A DNA stretch of 17,450 bases from Promethearchaeota archaeon (GCA_019057355.1 DXJM01000409.1:1-17450), one strand, 5' to 3'; shown: positions 1 to 8,296, numbered from the stretch's first letter. Translations and numbers: made by a program. Notes: generated by a model not told the origin, from the sequence alone.

Positions 1-1347
1 AATAGTAGTGATTTCTTTCTTAATTTCAGTTTTTTCAATTAGATCTATGTTCTTTTTTATTTTTTTATCAATTTTTTCTTTCTCTTTTATCAATTGGTCA
101 TATATGGTTATGCATTCCCAATATTCATTTTTTAAATCATTAGATTCGAGTTCATATATTACAATTTTATCCCGTGGCTTTGAAGATTTCCCATAAACTC
201 TTTTTTCATTTTGCATGTAGTAAATATTATCTGTTTTTTTCAACACCTTTATCAAATACCCATTCTTGAGAGCAAAAATGTTTAGTTTATCCTGTAAATC
301 TTTTGAAGCTATTTCAAGTATTTCTTTAGCAGTATTTGAACTGATTCTAACAAAATTTTCCTGTAAAAAAGCAGAAACAGTTAAATTATTTGATTTAGTC
401 AAGAGATCTTGGAGATCCCCTATATTAGTAGAAGACGGATGGGGTTTTGCATATTTTGGTTCTATGGGAAAAGTTGAAACCAAACGTGGATAAATCCATT
501 CTTCCCCCATTGGGTCAAGATAAATAAGAGTAACGTGAGGATTTAAAAAAGCGTTTTCTTTTATGTATGTTTCAACATATCCTCTCACATATTTTACATT
601 TAGATAATTTAATTTAATATAAGTCCCATGTAAGAAGGGAGAATCAATCTCAGTAGGATGAACTAAATATTTTTTCTCATTTTTACTTGTAGTAAAAAAT
701 TCCGAAACCACTGCATAAATGCTGTCTGCCGATTTTGAAACGACAATAATTGGCTTTCCAGTGGTATTTTGTGCATCGCTGAATGCACTTGGAGATCCAA
801 AACCTTGACTTCCTCTCGTTTGTTTTAATTCTACGGATTTTGAAGACGCAAGATATTTTCCATACCTTCTTAAATCAGTTTTTGACATTCCTGTTCCATT
901 ATCAAAGATTTCAAAAGAAAAATTCATGACATTTTTTTTCCCCAATTCTGAAGTCAAAATTGTAGACGCTTCAGTTTCTCTAAGCCTGATAATGACAATA
1001 GGTTCAAGATCAATTAAAGTTCCTAAAGGGAGGAGGATCTCTTCCATATCATCTATGATTTTCTGCACCTCTGCTTCTAATTCAATTTGATCCTCATCTA
1101 AAATTTCTCCAGATTCATCTTCAGTAACATTTATTTCTTTGGATCCACTATGATTTTTCCTTAAAGAGAGGTTTTGAATCTCTACATCACGATCTAAAGG
1201 AAAAGCAATATTTAAATCGTGCTTTTTTAATTCATTCCATTGAAATGATTCTATCGCATCCAGAGCATTATCAATAAATTCAGCACAATATTGAACGTGT
1301 TTCCAATAACCCATTTCAAAACCAACTAACTGGGTTCGCTTCCTCAT
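1..1347 (-). CDS. top6B: DNA topoisomerase VI subunit B (C-terminus cut by window edge)
   Basis: ATPase subunit of the type IIB topoisomerase that relaxes and decatenates DNA together with Top6A. The reading frame is open for 449 codons to the left edge. Seen: GHKL N-box with E23 and N27 (EFIDNALDA), G1 box D149-NGTG, and G2 box G179-SQGFG followed by a TTGKP motif. Next come HGT and KYVRG motifs and an H2TH-like stretch containing SAFL..NF.RISS. This order is specific to Top6B rather than to other GHKL proteins. An acidic insert of about 80-90 residues lies between N-box and G1. The last 100 residues are lysine/glutamate-rich and do not resemble the usual transducer domain, which may lie off the edge. 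The ATG at 1347 is the first in-frame start, but it drops residues that match the conserved N-terminal strap (GTIAGF before MRKRTQLVGF); see the A6 run at 1427. The Top6A gene, its usual neighbour, would lie outside the window. Confidence 0.88.
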   Translation of the reverse strand, partial: MRKRTQLVGFEMGYWKHVQYCAEFIDNALDAIESFQWNELKKHDLNIAFPLDRDVEIQNLSLRKNHSGSKEINVTEDESGEILDEDQIELEAEVQKIIDDMEEILLPLGTLIDLEPIVIIRLRETEASTILTSELGKKNVMNFSFEIFDNGTGMSKTDLRRYGKYLASSKSVELKQTRGSQGFGSPSAFSDAQNTTGKPIIVVSKSADSIYAVVSEFFTTSKNEKKYLVHPTEIDSPFLHGTYIKLNYLNVKYVRGYVETYIKENAFLNPHVTLIYLDPMGEEWIYPRLVSTFPIEPKYAKPHPSSTNIGDLQDLLTKSNNLTVSAFLQENFVRISSNTAKEILEIASKDLQDKLNIFALKNGYLIKVLKKTDNIYYMQNEKRVYGKSSKPRDKIVIYELESNDLKNEYWECITIYDQLIKEKEKIDKKIKKNIDLIEKTEIKKEITTI

Positions 1348-1426
1348 AAAACCGGCGATTGTCCCTTGCTTTATATTACCCTCTTCTTCAGAAGTAATTT
1401 TCAGCGCTCTCCGAAAATGTATATTA

Positions 1427-1432
1427 TTTTTT
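1427..1432 (-). other. A6 run separating an upstream ATG from the top6B frame
   Basis: On the minus strand an ATG at 1438-1436 is followed by CAT, six A and a TAA stop. Removing one A puts this ATG in frame with top6B and adds 30 residues ending in GTIAGF, which match the N-terminal strap of Top6B. The uninterrupted frame has a stop just upstream and no ATG, GTG or TTG before 1347. The true start may therefore be at 1438 with an indel or slippage, or at a non-standard codon between. Confidence 0.55.
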
Positions 1433-1480
1433 ATGCATTATTTTTATTCTAATTTATTAAGGATATCTGATAAATCTAAA

Positions 1481-1490
1481 AGTATATAAT
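1481..1490 (-). promoter_or_regulatory. possible TATA box for top6B
   Basis: ATTATATACT on the minus strand, about 45 bases before the ATG at 1438. With a TATA-to-start distance of about 25 bases, transcription would begin near 1460 and give a leader of about 20 bases. This also favours a start near 1438 over 1347. The match is to base composition and spacing only, in a very AT-rich gap. Confidence 0.3.
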
Positions 1491-1660
1491 ATTAGATCAT
1501 TGATATGAGCTCTTAATTTTCCATTATTTTGATAAACTTTTCTTAATCATCCATTTTAAAAAAAAATGGAAAAGTTATTTAAAGTTTTTCTTTAGATGAA
1601 AAATTTAGAAGAACTATGATATAAAAATTAGCATATAATAATATTAAAAGAAGGGTAATT

Positions 1661-2932
1661 TCACATATCTTTAATTCTATAGCTTTCTAATACCGTATCT
1701 ATTATTTTTGAAGCGATATATCTTTTTGAATGCCTTTCTATGTGTGTAATCCTTTTCTTGTTATCAATTATAAAAACTTCATTGTCTTTACTATCAAATC
1801 CAATATCTTCATTTCCTACATCATTTGCAACGATCAAATCTGCTCTTGATCTCTTCAGCCTGTCATACGCACGGTCTATTAGTTCCGATTTCGAGACATT
1901 TGTTTCTGCTTTAAAAGCAACGATAAACACCTTTTCATTCACTTGCCGAGCTTGATCTATTATTTTTGGTGTTAATCCCATTGTTATTTTCAACTCTTTT
2001 ACATTATCAGAGGAAATCTTTCCTTCAATGCATTCCTTAGGAGAATAATCACTTATTGCCGCAGCACATATGAAAATATCGTAATCTTTCTCTTTTAATT
2101 CAGAATTTACCGTTCTTATAAAATCGTTGGTAGAGACAACATCAATACTGTTTATATAATCGGGTGTTTTAACCATACATTTTCCTTTTATCAATATGAC
2201 TTCTGCTCCTCGAGCAGTAGCTTCTTTTGCGATTTCCATCCCCATTCTACCAGAAGAATTATTCGATACAAATCTAATCTCATCGACATATTCTCTTGTT
2301 GGTCCTGCGGTTATTAACACTTTCTTACCAGCCATATCTTTCTTTGAAATTAAAATATCGATGACTCTATCAGTTATATCGTCTATTTTTGCTATTTTAG
2401 CCTTGCCTTCAGAAATCCGCGGCCCTAATATATCAATTCCACATTTTCTTAGTTTTTTAATATTTTTTGTTAAGATAGGATGCCTATACATGCTCTCATG
2501 CATGGCGGGAACGATAATAATTGGAGTTGTTGAACCAAATGCGGTAGTCACCACAGTAGTAACTGGAGTATCATCGATACCTGTTGCGATTTTACTAATT
2601 GTATTAGCGGACGCAGGACATACAAGGACTAGATCTGCTTTCCCTGCATTTCGAGGTCGGTCTCCAGCTAAATAAATATGCTCGACAGCCCCAGATAGAT
2701 AAGTAATGACAGGGTTTCCTGTGGCCCAATGCATTAATGCGGGTGATACAAGTTCCGTCGAGGCTTTAGTCATGACACAAATCACTTCGGCACCAAGCCT
2801 CATCAGTTCGCGAGCAATTATTGGAGCAGAAATTACAGCAACTGACCCCGTCAAGCATAAACAAATAGTTTTTCCACGTAGGATCGTGCCTTTAGTCTCC
2901 ATTATGTCCTTGCTTGGATGCTTTTCCGACAT
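1661..2932 (-). CDS. coaBC: bifunctional CoaBC: phosphopantothenoylcysteine decarboxylase / phosphopantothenate-cysteine ligase
   Basis: Two consecutive coenzyme A biosynthesis steps: ligation of cysteine to 4'-phosphopantothenate (CoaB, C-terminal half) and FMN-dependent decarboxylation to 4'-phosphopantetheine (CoaC, N-terminal half). Seen, numbered from the ATG at 2932: GSVA loop from residue 29, catalytic-type H85 (VEH), CPAS at 105-108, the PAMHESMY flavoprotein motif at 142-149, then EGKAKI in place of the bacterial substrate clamp, as in archaeal homologues. CoaB begins near 203 with VLITAGPTREYVD, NSSGRMG, AAAISDY (290-296), KISS and K341 in AFKAET. The total of 423 residues is normal for the fused enzyme. 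I chose the ATG at 2932 because the longer frame to 2950 begins with TTG and adds nothing conserved. The gene is divergent from lysX. Confidence 0.95.
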   Translation of the reverse strand: MSEKHPSKDIMETKGTILRGKTICLCLTGSVAVISAPIIARELMRLGAEVICVMTKASTELVSPALMHWATGNPVITYLSGAVEHIYLAGDRPRNAGKADLVLVCPASANTISKIATGIDDTPVTTVVTTAFGSTTPIIIVPAMHESMYRHPILTKNIKKLRKCGIDILGPRISEGKAKIAKIDDITDRVIDILISKKDMAGKKVLITAGPTREYVDEIRFVSNNSSGRMGMEIAKEATARGAEVILIKGKCMVKTPDYINSIDVVSTNDFIRTVNSELKEKDYDIFICAAAISDYSPKECIEGKISSDNVKELKITMGLTPKIIDQARQVNEKVFIVAFKAETNVSKSELIDRAYDRLKRSRADLIVANDVGNEDIGFDSKDNEVFIIDNKKRITHIERHSKRYIASKIIDTVLESYRIKDM

Positions 2933-2970
2933 TTTATTCAAATTTATCAATTATGTTGTATTCAATGTGA

Positions 2971-2980
2971 TATAAAAAAA
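2971..2980. promoter_or_regulatory. TATA-like box in the coaBC/lysX divergent gap
   Basis: TATAAAAAAA (preceded by GA) lies in the 105-base gap between the divergent coaBC and lysX starts. Read on the minus strand it sits about 40 bases before the coaBC ATG. On the plus strand it sits about 60 bases before the lysX ATG. It is the most box-like element in the gap and could serve either or both genes. Support is by position and composition only. Confidence 0.3.
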
Positions 2981-3023
2981 TTCTTAAATTTAAACAATTA
3001 CTAAAAAAACTATCTTATCAATC

Positions 3024-3029
3024 AGAGGT
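3024..3029 (+). promoter_or_regulatory. ribosome binding site fixing the lysX start at 3038
   Basis: AGAGGT, eight bases before the ATG at 3038, is a good Shine-Dalgarno match. It shows that the short ORF at 3038-3181 is translated as the beginning of LysX. The TTG at 3178 has no comparable site. Confidence 0.6.
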
Positions 3030-3037
3030 AATTTATT

Positions 3038-3915
3038 ATGCTAGTTGGAATAATTTTAAATAGAATAACGTGGGAGATCAAACAATTAATTTCCGAGCTA
3101 GAAAAGCGACATATTCGTTACATTTTATTAAATAACCAAAAAATTTACTTTAAATTGTCAAAAAAAAGGATCTTGATTTGAATGGAAATTTTGATCTTAT
3201 TTTAGAACGATCATTGAGTTTTTTACGAGGAATGTATTCTTGTGCAATATTGGAACTAAAGGGTTATAAAACTATTAATAGCTATGAATGTCTGAATATA
3301 TGTGGTAATAAATTGCTAACGACTCTTGAATTGATAAAGAATGATATTCCAACCCCAAAAACAAATATTGCCTTTACAGAAGAGTCCTCAATCGAAGCTA
3401 TTGAAAAGGAAATTCAATATCCCGCAATTTTAAAGCCCATCATTGGTTCTTGGGGAAGATTGATAGCAAAATTAGATGATCATAACAGTGCTTCTTCAAA
3501 TCTTGAATGTCGTGAATCAATGGGAAATATTTTTCAGAAAATATATTATATTCAACAATATGTAAAGCGGAAACATTTAGAAAAAGATGCACCAACAGAT
3601 ATAAGAGTTTTTGTTATAGAAGATGAATGCGTGGCAGCAATGGGGCGTTTTAATCCTGAAAAAGACTTTAGGAGCAATATCGCAATAGGAGGCACTGCAA
3701 AACCAATAGAAATAACAGAAAAGGTAAAAAAACTGAGTTTAGCCGCATCTAAATCAGTAAAAGGTGAAATAGTTGGAGTTGATTTGATGGAGAATGATGG
3801 AGAAATGCAGGTTATAGAAGTTAATGGAACGCCTCAGTTTCAAGGAATTCAGACAGCAACAGGAAAAAATATTGCGGGTGAAATTGTAAATTATATTGAA
3901 ACGAAATATAAATAA
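3038..3915 (+). CDS. lysX: LysX-type LysW ligase (ATP-grasp), interrupted by a frameshift at an A8 run
   Basis: LysX attaches the amino group of alpha-aminoadipate (or glutamate in ArgX/bifunctional forms) to the C-terminal glutamate of the carrier protein LysW. The gene is in two frames: 3038-3181 encodes 47 residues and stops, and the rest continues in the -1 frame to 3915. Joined at the A8 run (3160-3167) it gives about 292 residues, close to the roughly 280 of Thermus LysX. Part 1 supplies the N-terminal strand (MLVGIILNRI); part 2 carries ILERSLSF, GNKLLTT, the LysX-characteristic KPIIGSWGR (about 133-141), YYIQQYV, DIRVFV, VDLMEN and EVNGTPQF, covering the ATP-grasp core. lysZ follows after 28 bases. 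Without frameshift rescue the second part would lack its first beta strand. Substrate choice (lysine or arginine route) cannot be settled by eye. Confidence 0.88.
3160..3167 (+). other. A8 slippery run at the lysX frame break
   Basis: In the incoming frame the run reads tcA AAA AAA AGG, which contains a heptamer of the A-AAA-AAA type that permits -1 slippage by two tandem lysine tRNAs. A -1 shift here enters the LysX frame at AAG GAT CTT. The same result follows if the true run has nine A. I see no strong stem-loop just downstream and no strong internal Shine-Dalgarno stimulator. Confidence 0.6.
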
Positions 3916-3943
3916 TGATAAGACAACACAGAGATGAGAAAAG

Positions 3944-4771
3944 ATGAAAGTGGTTATTAAAATCGGTGGAGCATTAATTGCTGAGAATTTTTCTAATGTT
4001 ATAAATGACATCGGACATATTCATTCTAAATTTGCGGACAAATATACTTTAATAATAGTTCATGGAGGAGGGCCTCAAATTAACGAAACCCTCAAAAAAA
4101 TGAACAAGGAGCCAAAATATTTCAAAACACCTTCAGGATTTTTAACAAGATTTACAGATCAAGAAGCAATTGAAGCGGCAATAATGACATTAGGAGGTTT
4201 AAATAATAAACGTATAGTTGAAGCTTTACAAAAGCAAGATGTAAACGCTTTTGGTTTTTCTGGAATTGATGGAGGTGTAATTGAAGCTATCAGAAAAGAT
4301 AAAATCATAGTGTTGGTAGATGATAAAAAAATAATTAAGCGAGGAGAATTCTCTGGAAAAATAGATAAAATCTCCACCACCATTTTGGATTTTTTATTGG
4401 ATAAAAACTATGTTCCTGTAATTGGAGCCCTTGCAAAAAGTAAAGAGGGGGATATTGTAAATGTTGATGGAGATAGGGCCGCCAGTAATATAGCTAAAGC
4501 ACTAAATGCAGATCTCTTGATCAGTTTAACAGATGTAGAAGGCATATACAGAGATTTTAACGATAAAACATCCTTAATTAAATCAATAGATTTTGAGAAA
4601 TTAGAAGATATGAAAGAAAGCTTGAAAGGGGGAATGAAAAAAAAAGCACATGCAGCTTTAGAAGCATTAAAATTGGGCGTAAAAAAGGTAATTATATGTT
4701 CGGGTTTAATCGAGAATCCAATATTCAATGCTTTGGAAAGAAACGGAGGAACAACGATTAATGGGAAATGA
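3944..4771 (+). CDS. lysZ: [LysW]-aminoadipate/glutamate kinase LysZ
   Basis: Phosphorylates the side-chain carboxylate of LysW-bound alpha-aminoadipate (or glutamate), the step after LysX. Amino-acid kinase family, 275 residues, a usual length for LysZ. Seen: K6-IGG at the N-terminus for ATP phosphate binding, HGGGPQIN at 40-47, a TPSGFLTRFTD segment (62-72) in the position used by LysZ/ArgB for substrate recognition, VNVDGDRAA (172-180) and a TDVEG turn (196-200). The SG...RxTD pattern resembles LysZ more than bacterial ArgB. It starts 28 bases after lysX, and its last 11 bases overlap the start of lysK, so the three genes are probably one coupled transcript. Confidence 0.92.
   Translation: MKVVIKIGGALIAENFSNVINDIGHIHSKFADKYTLIIVHGGGPQINETLKKMNKEPKYFKTPSGFLTRFTDQEAIEAAIMTLGGLNNKRIVEALQKQDVNAFGFSGIDGGVIEAIRKDKIIVLVDDKKIIKRGEFSGKIDKISTTILDFLLDKNYVPVIGALAKSKEGDIVNVDGDRAASNIAKALNADLLISLTDVEGIYRDFNDKTSLIKSIDFEKLEDMKESLKGGMKKKAHAALEALKLGVKKVIICSGLIENPIFNALERNGGTTINGK
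4745..4750 (+). promoter_or_regulatory. ribosome binding site fixing the lysK start at 4761
   Basis: GGAGGA inside the end of lysZ, ten bases before the ATG at 4761. It favours 4761 over the in-frame ATG at 4728, which has no such site and would add 11 non-conserved residues. Confidence 0.65.
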
Positions 4772-5915
4772 AGAGATCGTATCTTTTTTAAGAACATGTA
4801 TTGAATATTACAGCCCCTCGGGTGAAGAAAAAGAATATTCGGAGTTTTTAGCACGCTTTTTAGAAAAATTTAATTTTAGAGTTGAATTTGATAAAGTAGG
4901 GAATTTAATTGCACAAAAGGGCACAGGGAAACCCACTCTCTTGTTTGTTTCTCACTTGGATACTATTCCCGGAATGCTCCCAGTTATGGAAAAAGAAGGA
5001 AAGATTTTTGGAAGGGGTGCCGTTGATTGTAAGGCTTCTCTGGCAGCGATGGTATATTCCTTGGCACATTATGAATTAAATGAAAATGATGAGGGTACAT
5101 TCATTTTTGCGGGAATAGTTCGTGAGGAGGACAGTTTGATTGGAATTGAGGAGTTTTTAAAACACGATATTGCACCCAATTTCGCGATTTTTGGCGAACC
5201 TACAGCTATTAATCAAGTATGTATTGGATATAAGGGAAGACTGTGCTTCAGTGTTAAAATATCAACTAAAACAGGCCATGTTGCTTGTTCATGGCAATAT
5301 GGTAATGCAATTGAAATTGCAATGGAAATATGGCAAATTATAAAAAAACTTTGCATTGATATGACCCAACAATTATTTCCACCTTCAAACGATCAAAAGA
5401 AATACTTTTACATGATATTACCCACTTTATCCATTATTTCAGGGGGTACACTAAATAATGTCGTCCCTTCAGAATGTACAATAACGATAGATATTAGATT
5501 TCCACCAGGGATTATTTCTCATGATCTAGCATCAAAGATTCATAATGAGATTTTCAAATTCAAGGAGTGTTATTTTAAAAATGAAAATAAGGAATTTACG
5601 TTAGAAGAAAATGAAATAAGTAAAATAGAAGGATTTGAAATCCAAGGTAATGAAATAATAGTGGGAGCATTGCGTTGGGCCATATATAATACAATGAAAC
5701 AAAAACCAGTTCTAATAAAAAAAACGGGGACTACATTTATCAATCAGATTGGAATTCAATACAACATTCCGTCTATCACTTATGGCCCAGGTAATCCGCG
5801 ATTAGAGCATACTGATGAGGAATTTATTGACATTGAGGAGTATCTTAAAGCCATAGAGATTTATTCCAAATTCATATTTAAAATCTTTGAAAATTACCAT
5901 AAAAAAAAGGATTAG
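4761..5915 (+). CDS. lysK: [LysW]-lysine/ornithine hydrolase LysK (M20 metallopeptidase family)
   Basis: Releases the finished amino acid (lysine or ornithine) from LysW, the last step of the pathway. M20/ArgE-DapE fold, 384 residues from the ATG at 4761. Seen: SHLDT with metal ligand H65, GAVDCK with bridging D89, the catalytic/ligand pair E122-E123 (REED), GEPT with E146, and the C-terminal ligand H350 (LEHTDEE), so the two-metal site looks intact. A dimerisation insert lies between GEPT and the TGTTFINQ segment. Overlap with lysZ suggests translational coupling. The gene ends 24 bases from the convergent SWIM protein gene. The usual partners LysW, LysY and LysJ are not in the window. Confidence 0.88.
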   Translation: MGNEEIVSFLRTCIEYYSPSGEEKEYSEFLARFLEKFNFRVEFDKVGNLIAQKGTGKPTLLFVSHLDTIPGMLPVMEKEGKIFGRGAVDCKASLAAMVYSLAHYELNENDEGTFIFAGIVREEDSLIGIEEFLKHDIAPNFAIFGEPTAINQVCIGYKGRLCFSVKISTKTGHVACSWQYGNAIEIAMEIWQIIKKLCIDMTQQLFPPSNDQKKYFYMILPTLSIISGGTLNNVVPSECTITIDIRFPPGIISHDLASKIHNEIFKFKECYFKNENKEFTLEENEISKIEGFEIQGNEIIVGALRWAIYNTMKQKPVLIKKTGTTFINQIGIQYNIPSITYGPGNPRLEHTDEEFIDIEEYLKAIEIYSKFIFKIFENYHKKKD

Positions 5916-5925
5916 GTCAAGCCTG

Positions 5926-5935
5926 ATAGCGCTAT
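5926..5935. repeat. ten-base perfect palindrome between convergent genes
   Basis: ATAGCGCTAT sits in the 24-base gap between the stop codons of lysK and the SWIM protein gene. It is GC-centred in an otherwise AT-rich tract. It has no loop and no following T tract on the plus strand, so I do not call it a terminator; it may simply be chance. Confidence 0.25.
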
Positions 5936-5939
5936 TTGC

Positions 5940-8292
5940 TCATGATCCAGATACATTGATAATATTCAGTTTTAATTTCATTTTTTTTGAGAATTCCATT
6001 AATTTTTCAAATAAATCCGGTCTGACCATTGAAGTGGAATCCAAATTTAATATTTGCATGAATTTTTTACCATAATAGGTATCGGCAAACTCGCTAATAT
6101 CAAACCTTTCTTGGCGTTTAATAACTTTTTTTGATTCAAACTCAACCTTTCTAAGACCAATAATCTTTAATGAATATTTTGAAAATTGAGTGTATTGCAT
6201 TCTTTTTAGATTAAAAACGAGGGTGCTTCCACTATCAGCTTTATCAAGTAGATATTGTATGTATTCATGAATCTTTTCTAGGAATCGCGTTTTAAATTCA
6301 CCAAAGTTAATTTCTTCATTAAATAAATTCTCTAAAAAAGTAGAATAAGGAAGATTCATTCCTTCAATTTCATGTTTTAAATCTAATAAAAATATTATTT
6401 GATTTACTCGTTTCTTAGGTTCTTTTTTAATTTCTTTAAAAACGAAGTCTTTTTCTTGTTTAATAAATTGGAACACAAATTTTTTGAATTCTTTGATGAA
6501 ATGGTCATAATTGGGCACGAAATTCTTATTAAGATTATTAAAAACAAGGTCATGAGCCTCAAATGGATTTATTTCCTTTTTTAAAATAGATTTTATGAGT
6601 GACAAGGGATAAAATCCTTCAATAAAATCCATTCCTTTTGATACACTAATGATGGCATCCCTGAATGAGCATTTGGCTATAATATTTATATTTTTTATGA
6701 GATTACCTTCTATTTTTGTTGGATTTTTATCGCAATAACATAGATCAAATGGTTTTAGATCATGGAATAAAGGATTATTACTGTCAGGAATAATAATTTG
6801 TGATCCATATGCATTCACTAAACTTCCTTTAAGAGGCTTGTTTGCTAAATCCCATTCAATTATGAAAATATCATCGATACTCGAATATTTATCATGTATA
6901 TCATAAGAATAATCAATTTTTTTAGTTAAAAAAGAGCGTGCTTTTATTTTATCGATTTTATAACTTTCATCCTCTCCCCAAAATTGATTTTTGTAATAAA
7001 AAACATCTGGAAAAACATTAAAATCATCTAAAAATAATGTAGTCATCAGAAAGAAATTAATCCCAATATCAGAAGACTTGACTATTTGATTTTGAAATCC
7101 GTAAAAACCTATTCTTCTAAGAATATAGTTGTAAACGGGATTTTTCAAATTCCGTTCATCATGTATTACCGTAAATATGTTCCTTTTTTTTCGAAACTCT
7201 CCTATACTTTTCTTAATACCATATTTTTCGATAAAAAACAAGAGAAAAGCAAATTTTTTTAGATATACTTTTTTTTCTAATTCTTTAACTTCTTTTTTAT
7301 ATAATTTATATTTCTCCAGATAATCCTCTTCTTGTATTTGAATGAATGCAAATTGTTTTTTCATTAATTTTAATTTTTCAATCAAGCAAAAATTATCGAT
7401 TTCATCAGTAAAATGACTTAAAATCTCTTTTTTTAATGATTCAAGTTGCAGCATTGAAGGTATATTTTGAAATTCTTGATTATGTTTTACCAATACCTCC
7501 TTGTGTTTTTCTATGAAAAAAATGGAAAAATATTTTTCGTTAAAATTTGAAGAACTCATTAGAGTTTTAAAGTTTTCAACTAAATGAGATAAAAAGTCCA
7601 TTTTTTTAAATTTAAAAACGAAATCCATTGAATCTACTATTCTAAGCAAGTTAAAAAAAGAATAGATTGACAATGATGCCAAAAAATTAATAAATCCTCG
7701 TTCAATGATATGCTCAAATTCAAAAAAGTAATCCTGCAAGTCATTTTCATATCCTTGTTTTAAAAATTCAAAGAATTCGATGTATAATTTTTCGTTGATC
7801 GCCAATTCTAAATATTGTCCTATTATTAAATGGCATTCACTTCTGTTTACCATTGCTTTATTCAAATAACTTAAAGATTCAACGTTTTTTGCCGATGTAA
7901 AGCATCTTTTCGCAAGTTTTAGATAATTTTTGCTCTTTTTTTTTGAACCAACATCTTCAGAAGTAAATTTATAATTCTCTAAATCCCTTAAAATGTTCAA
8001 AGCTTGTGATTCTGTAATCATTAATAATAATTTAATTAGATGAATGCATATTTTATCTTTAAACTTGTCATGTATTAGAAAAGTAGGACAATCGTGATAA
8101 ATTTCTTTTTTTTTTTTGATTGATGATCAGGTGAAATTCTCGTTCATTATCTAAAATTAGAGCGCATAATTTGAATGGATTTTCCCTTGATGATATTATT
8201 GAAATTTTATTATAAGGAAAATCGTCTGCATTTTGAAAAATATCTTTTCCAAATTGTTTAATCAACAGATCAGATAGAGTTTCAGCATTCAT
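5940..8292 (-). CDS. large SWIM-type zinc-finger protein, interrupted by a frameshift at an A12 run
   Basis: Third gene of a MoxR-VWA cassette. As written it is two ORFs, 74 codons (8292-8068) and 693 codons (8021-5940). Dropping one A from the A12 run at 8106-8117 joins them without a stop into a protein of about 783 residues. The join restores a SWIM-like finger: H66-x-C68, 13 residues, C82-x-H84 (YHDC ... CIH), following an N-terminal beta-rich segment typical of what precedes SWIM fingers. SWIM domains bind DNA or proteins through one zinc. The rest is helical, lysine-rich and unfamiliar. A phenylalanine/aspartate-rich segment near 420-450 (FFLMTTLFLDDFNVFPDVF) and an NAYGSQIIIPDS segment later look like a globular core. 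No membrane segment or signal peptide is seen. It starts 4 bases after the VWA stop, so it is surely co-transcribed. The molecular function is unknown. Confidence 0.75.
8106..8117 (-). other. A12 run at the SWIM protein frame break
   Basis: Twelve consecutive A on the coding strand. With twelve, the upstream frame continues as NQKKKRNLS and stops at 8068. With eleven it reads KKKEIYHDC and runs into the downstream ORF. Runs of this length are prone to RNA-polymerase slippage, to replication indels and to sequencing error; the sequence alone cannot tell these apart. Confidence 0.65.
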
Positions 8293-8296
8293 ACTT

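Noticed and set aside
8..493. Two plus-strand ORFs near the left edge
   Set aside because: Both are antisense to the conserved top6B reading frame and have no recognisable features.
2196..2975. Plus-strand ORFs of 159 and 89 codons
   Set aside because: They are antisense shadows of coaBC, whose motifs are unambiguous.
3178..3915. LysX starting at the TTG at 3178
   Set aside because: This lacks the first beta strand of the family, has no ribosome site, and the missing part is found just upstream in another frame behind a good ribosome site.
4408..4854. Minus-strand ORF of 148 codons
   Set aside because: Antisense to the lysZ/lysK junction, where both plus-strand genes have clear motifs.
5926..5935. 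Palindrome as a transcription terminator
   Set aside because: It has no loop and no adjacent T tract on the plus strand, and archaeal termination relies mainly on T-rich stretches.
8068..8292. Separate 74-residue small protein
   Set aside because: Its tail after the A12 run has no support, and dropping one A joins it to the next ORF with a SWIM finger at the junction. Treated as the N-terminus of the larger gene.
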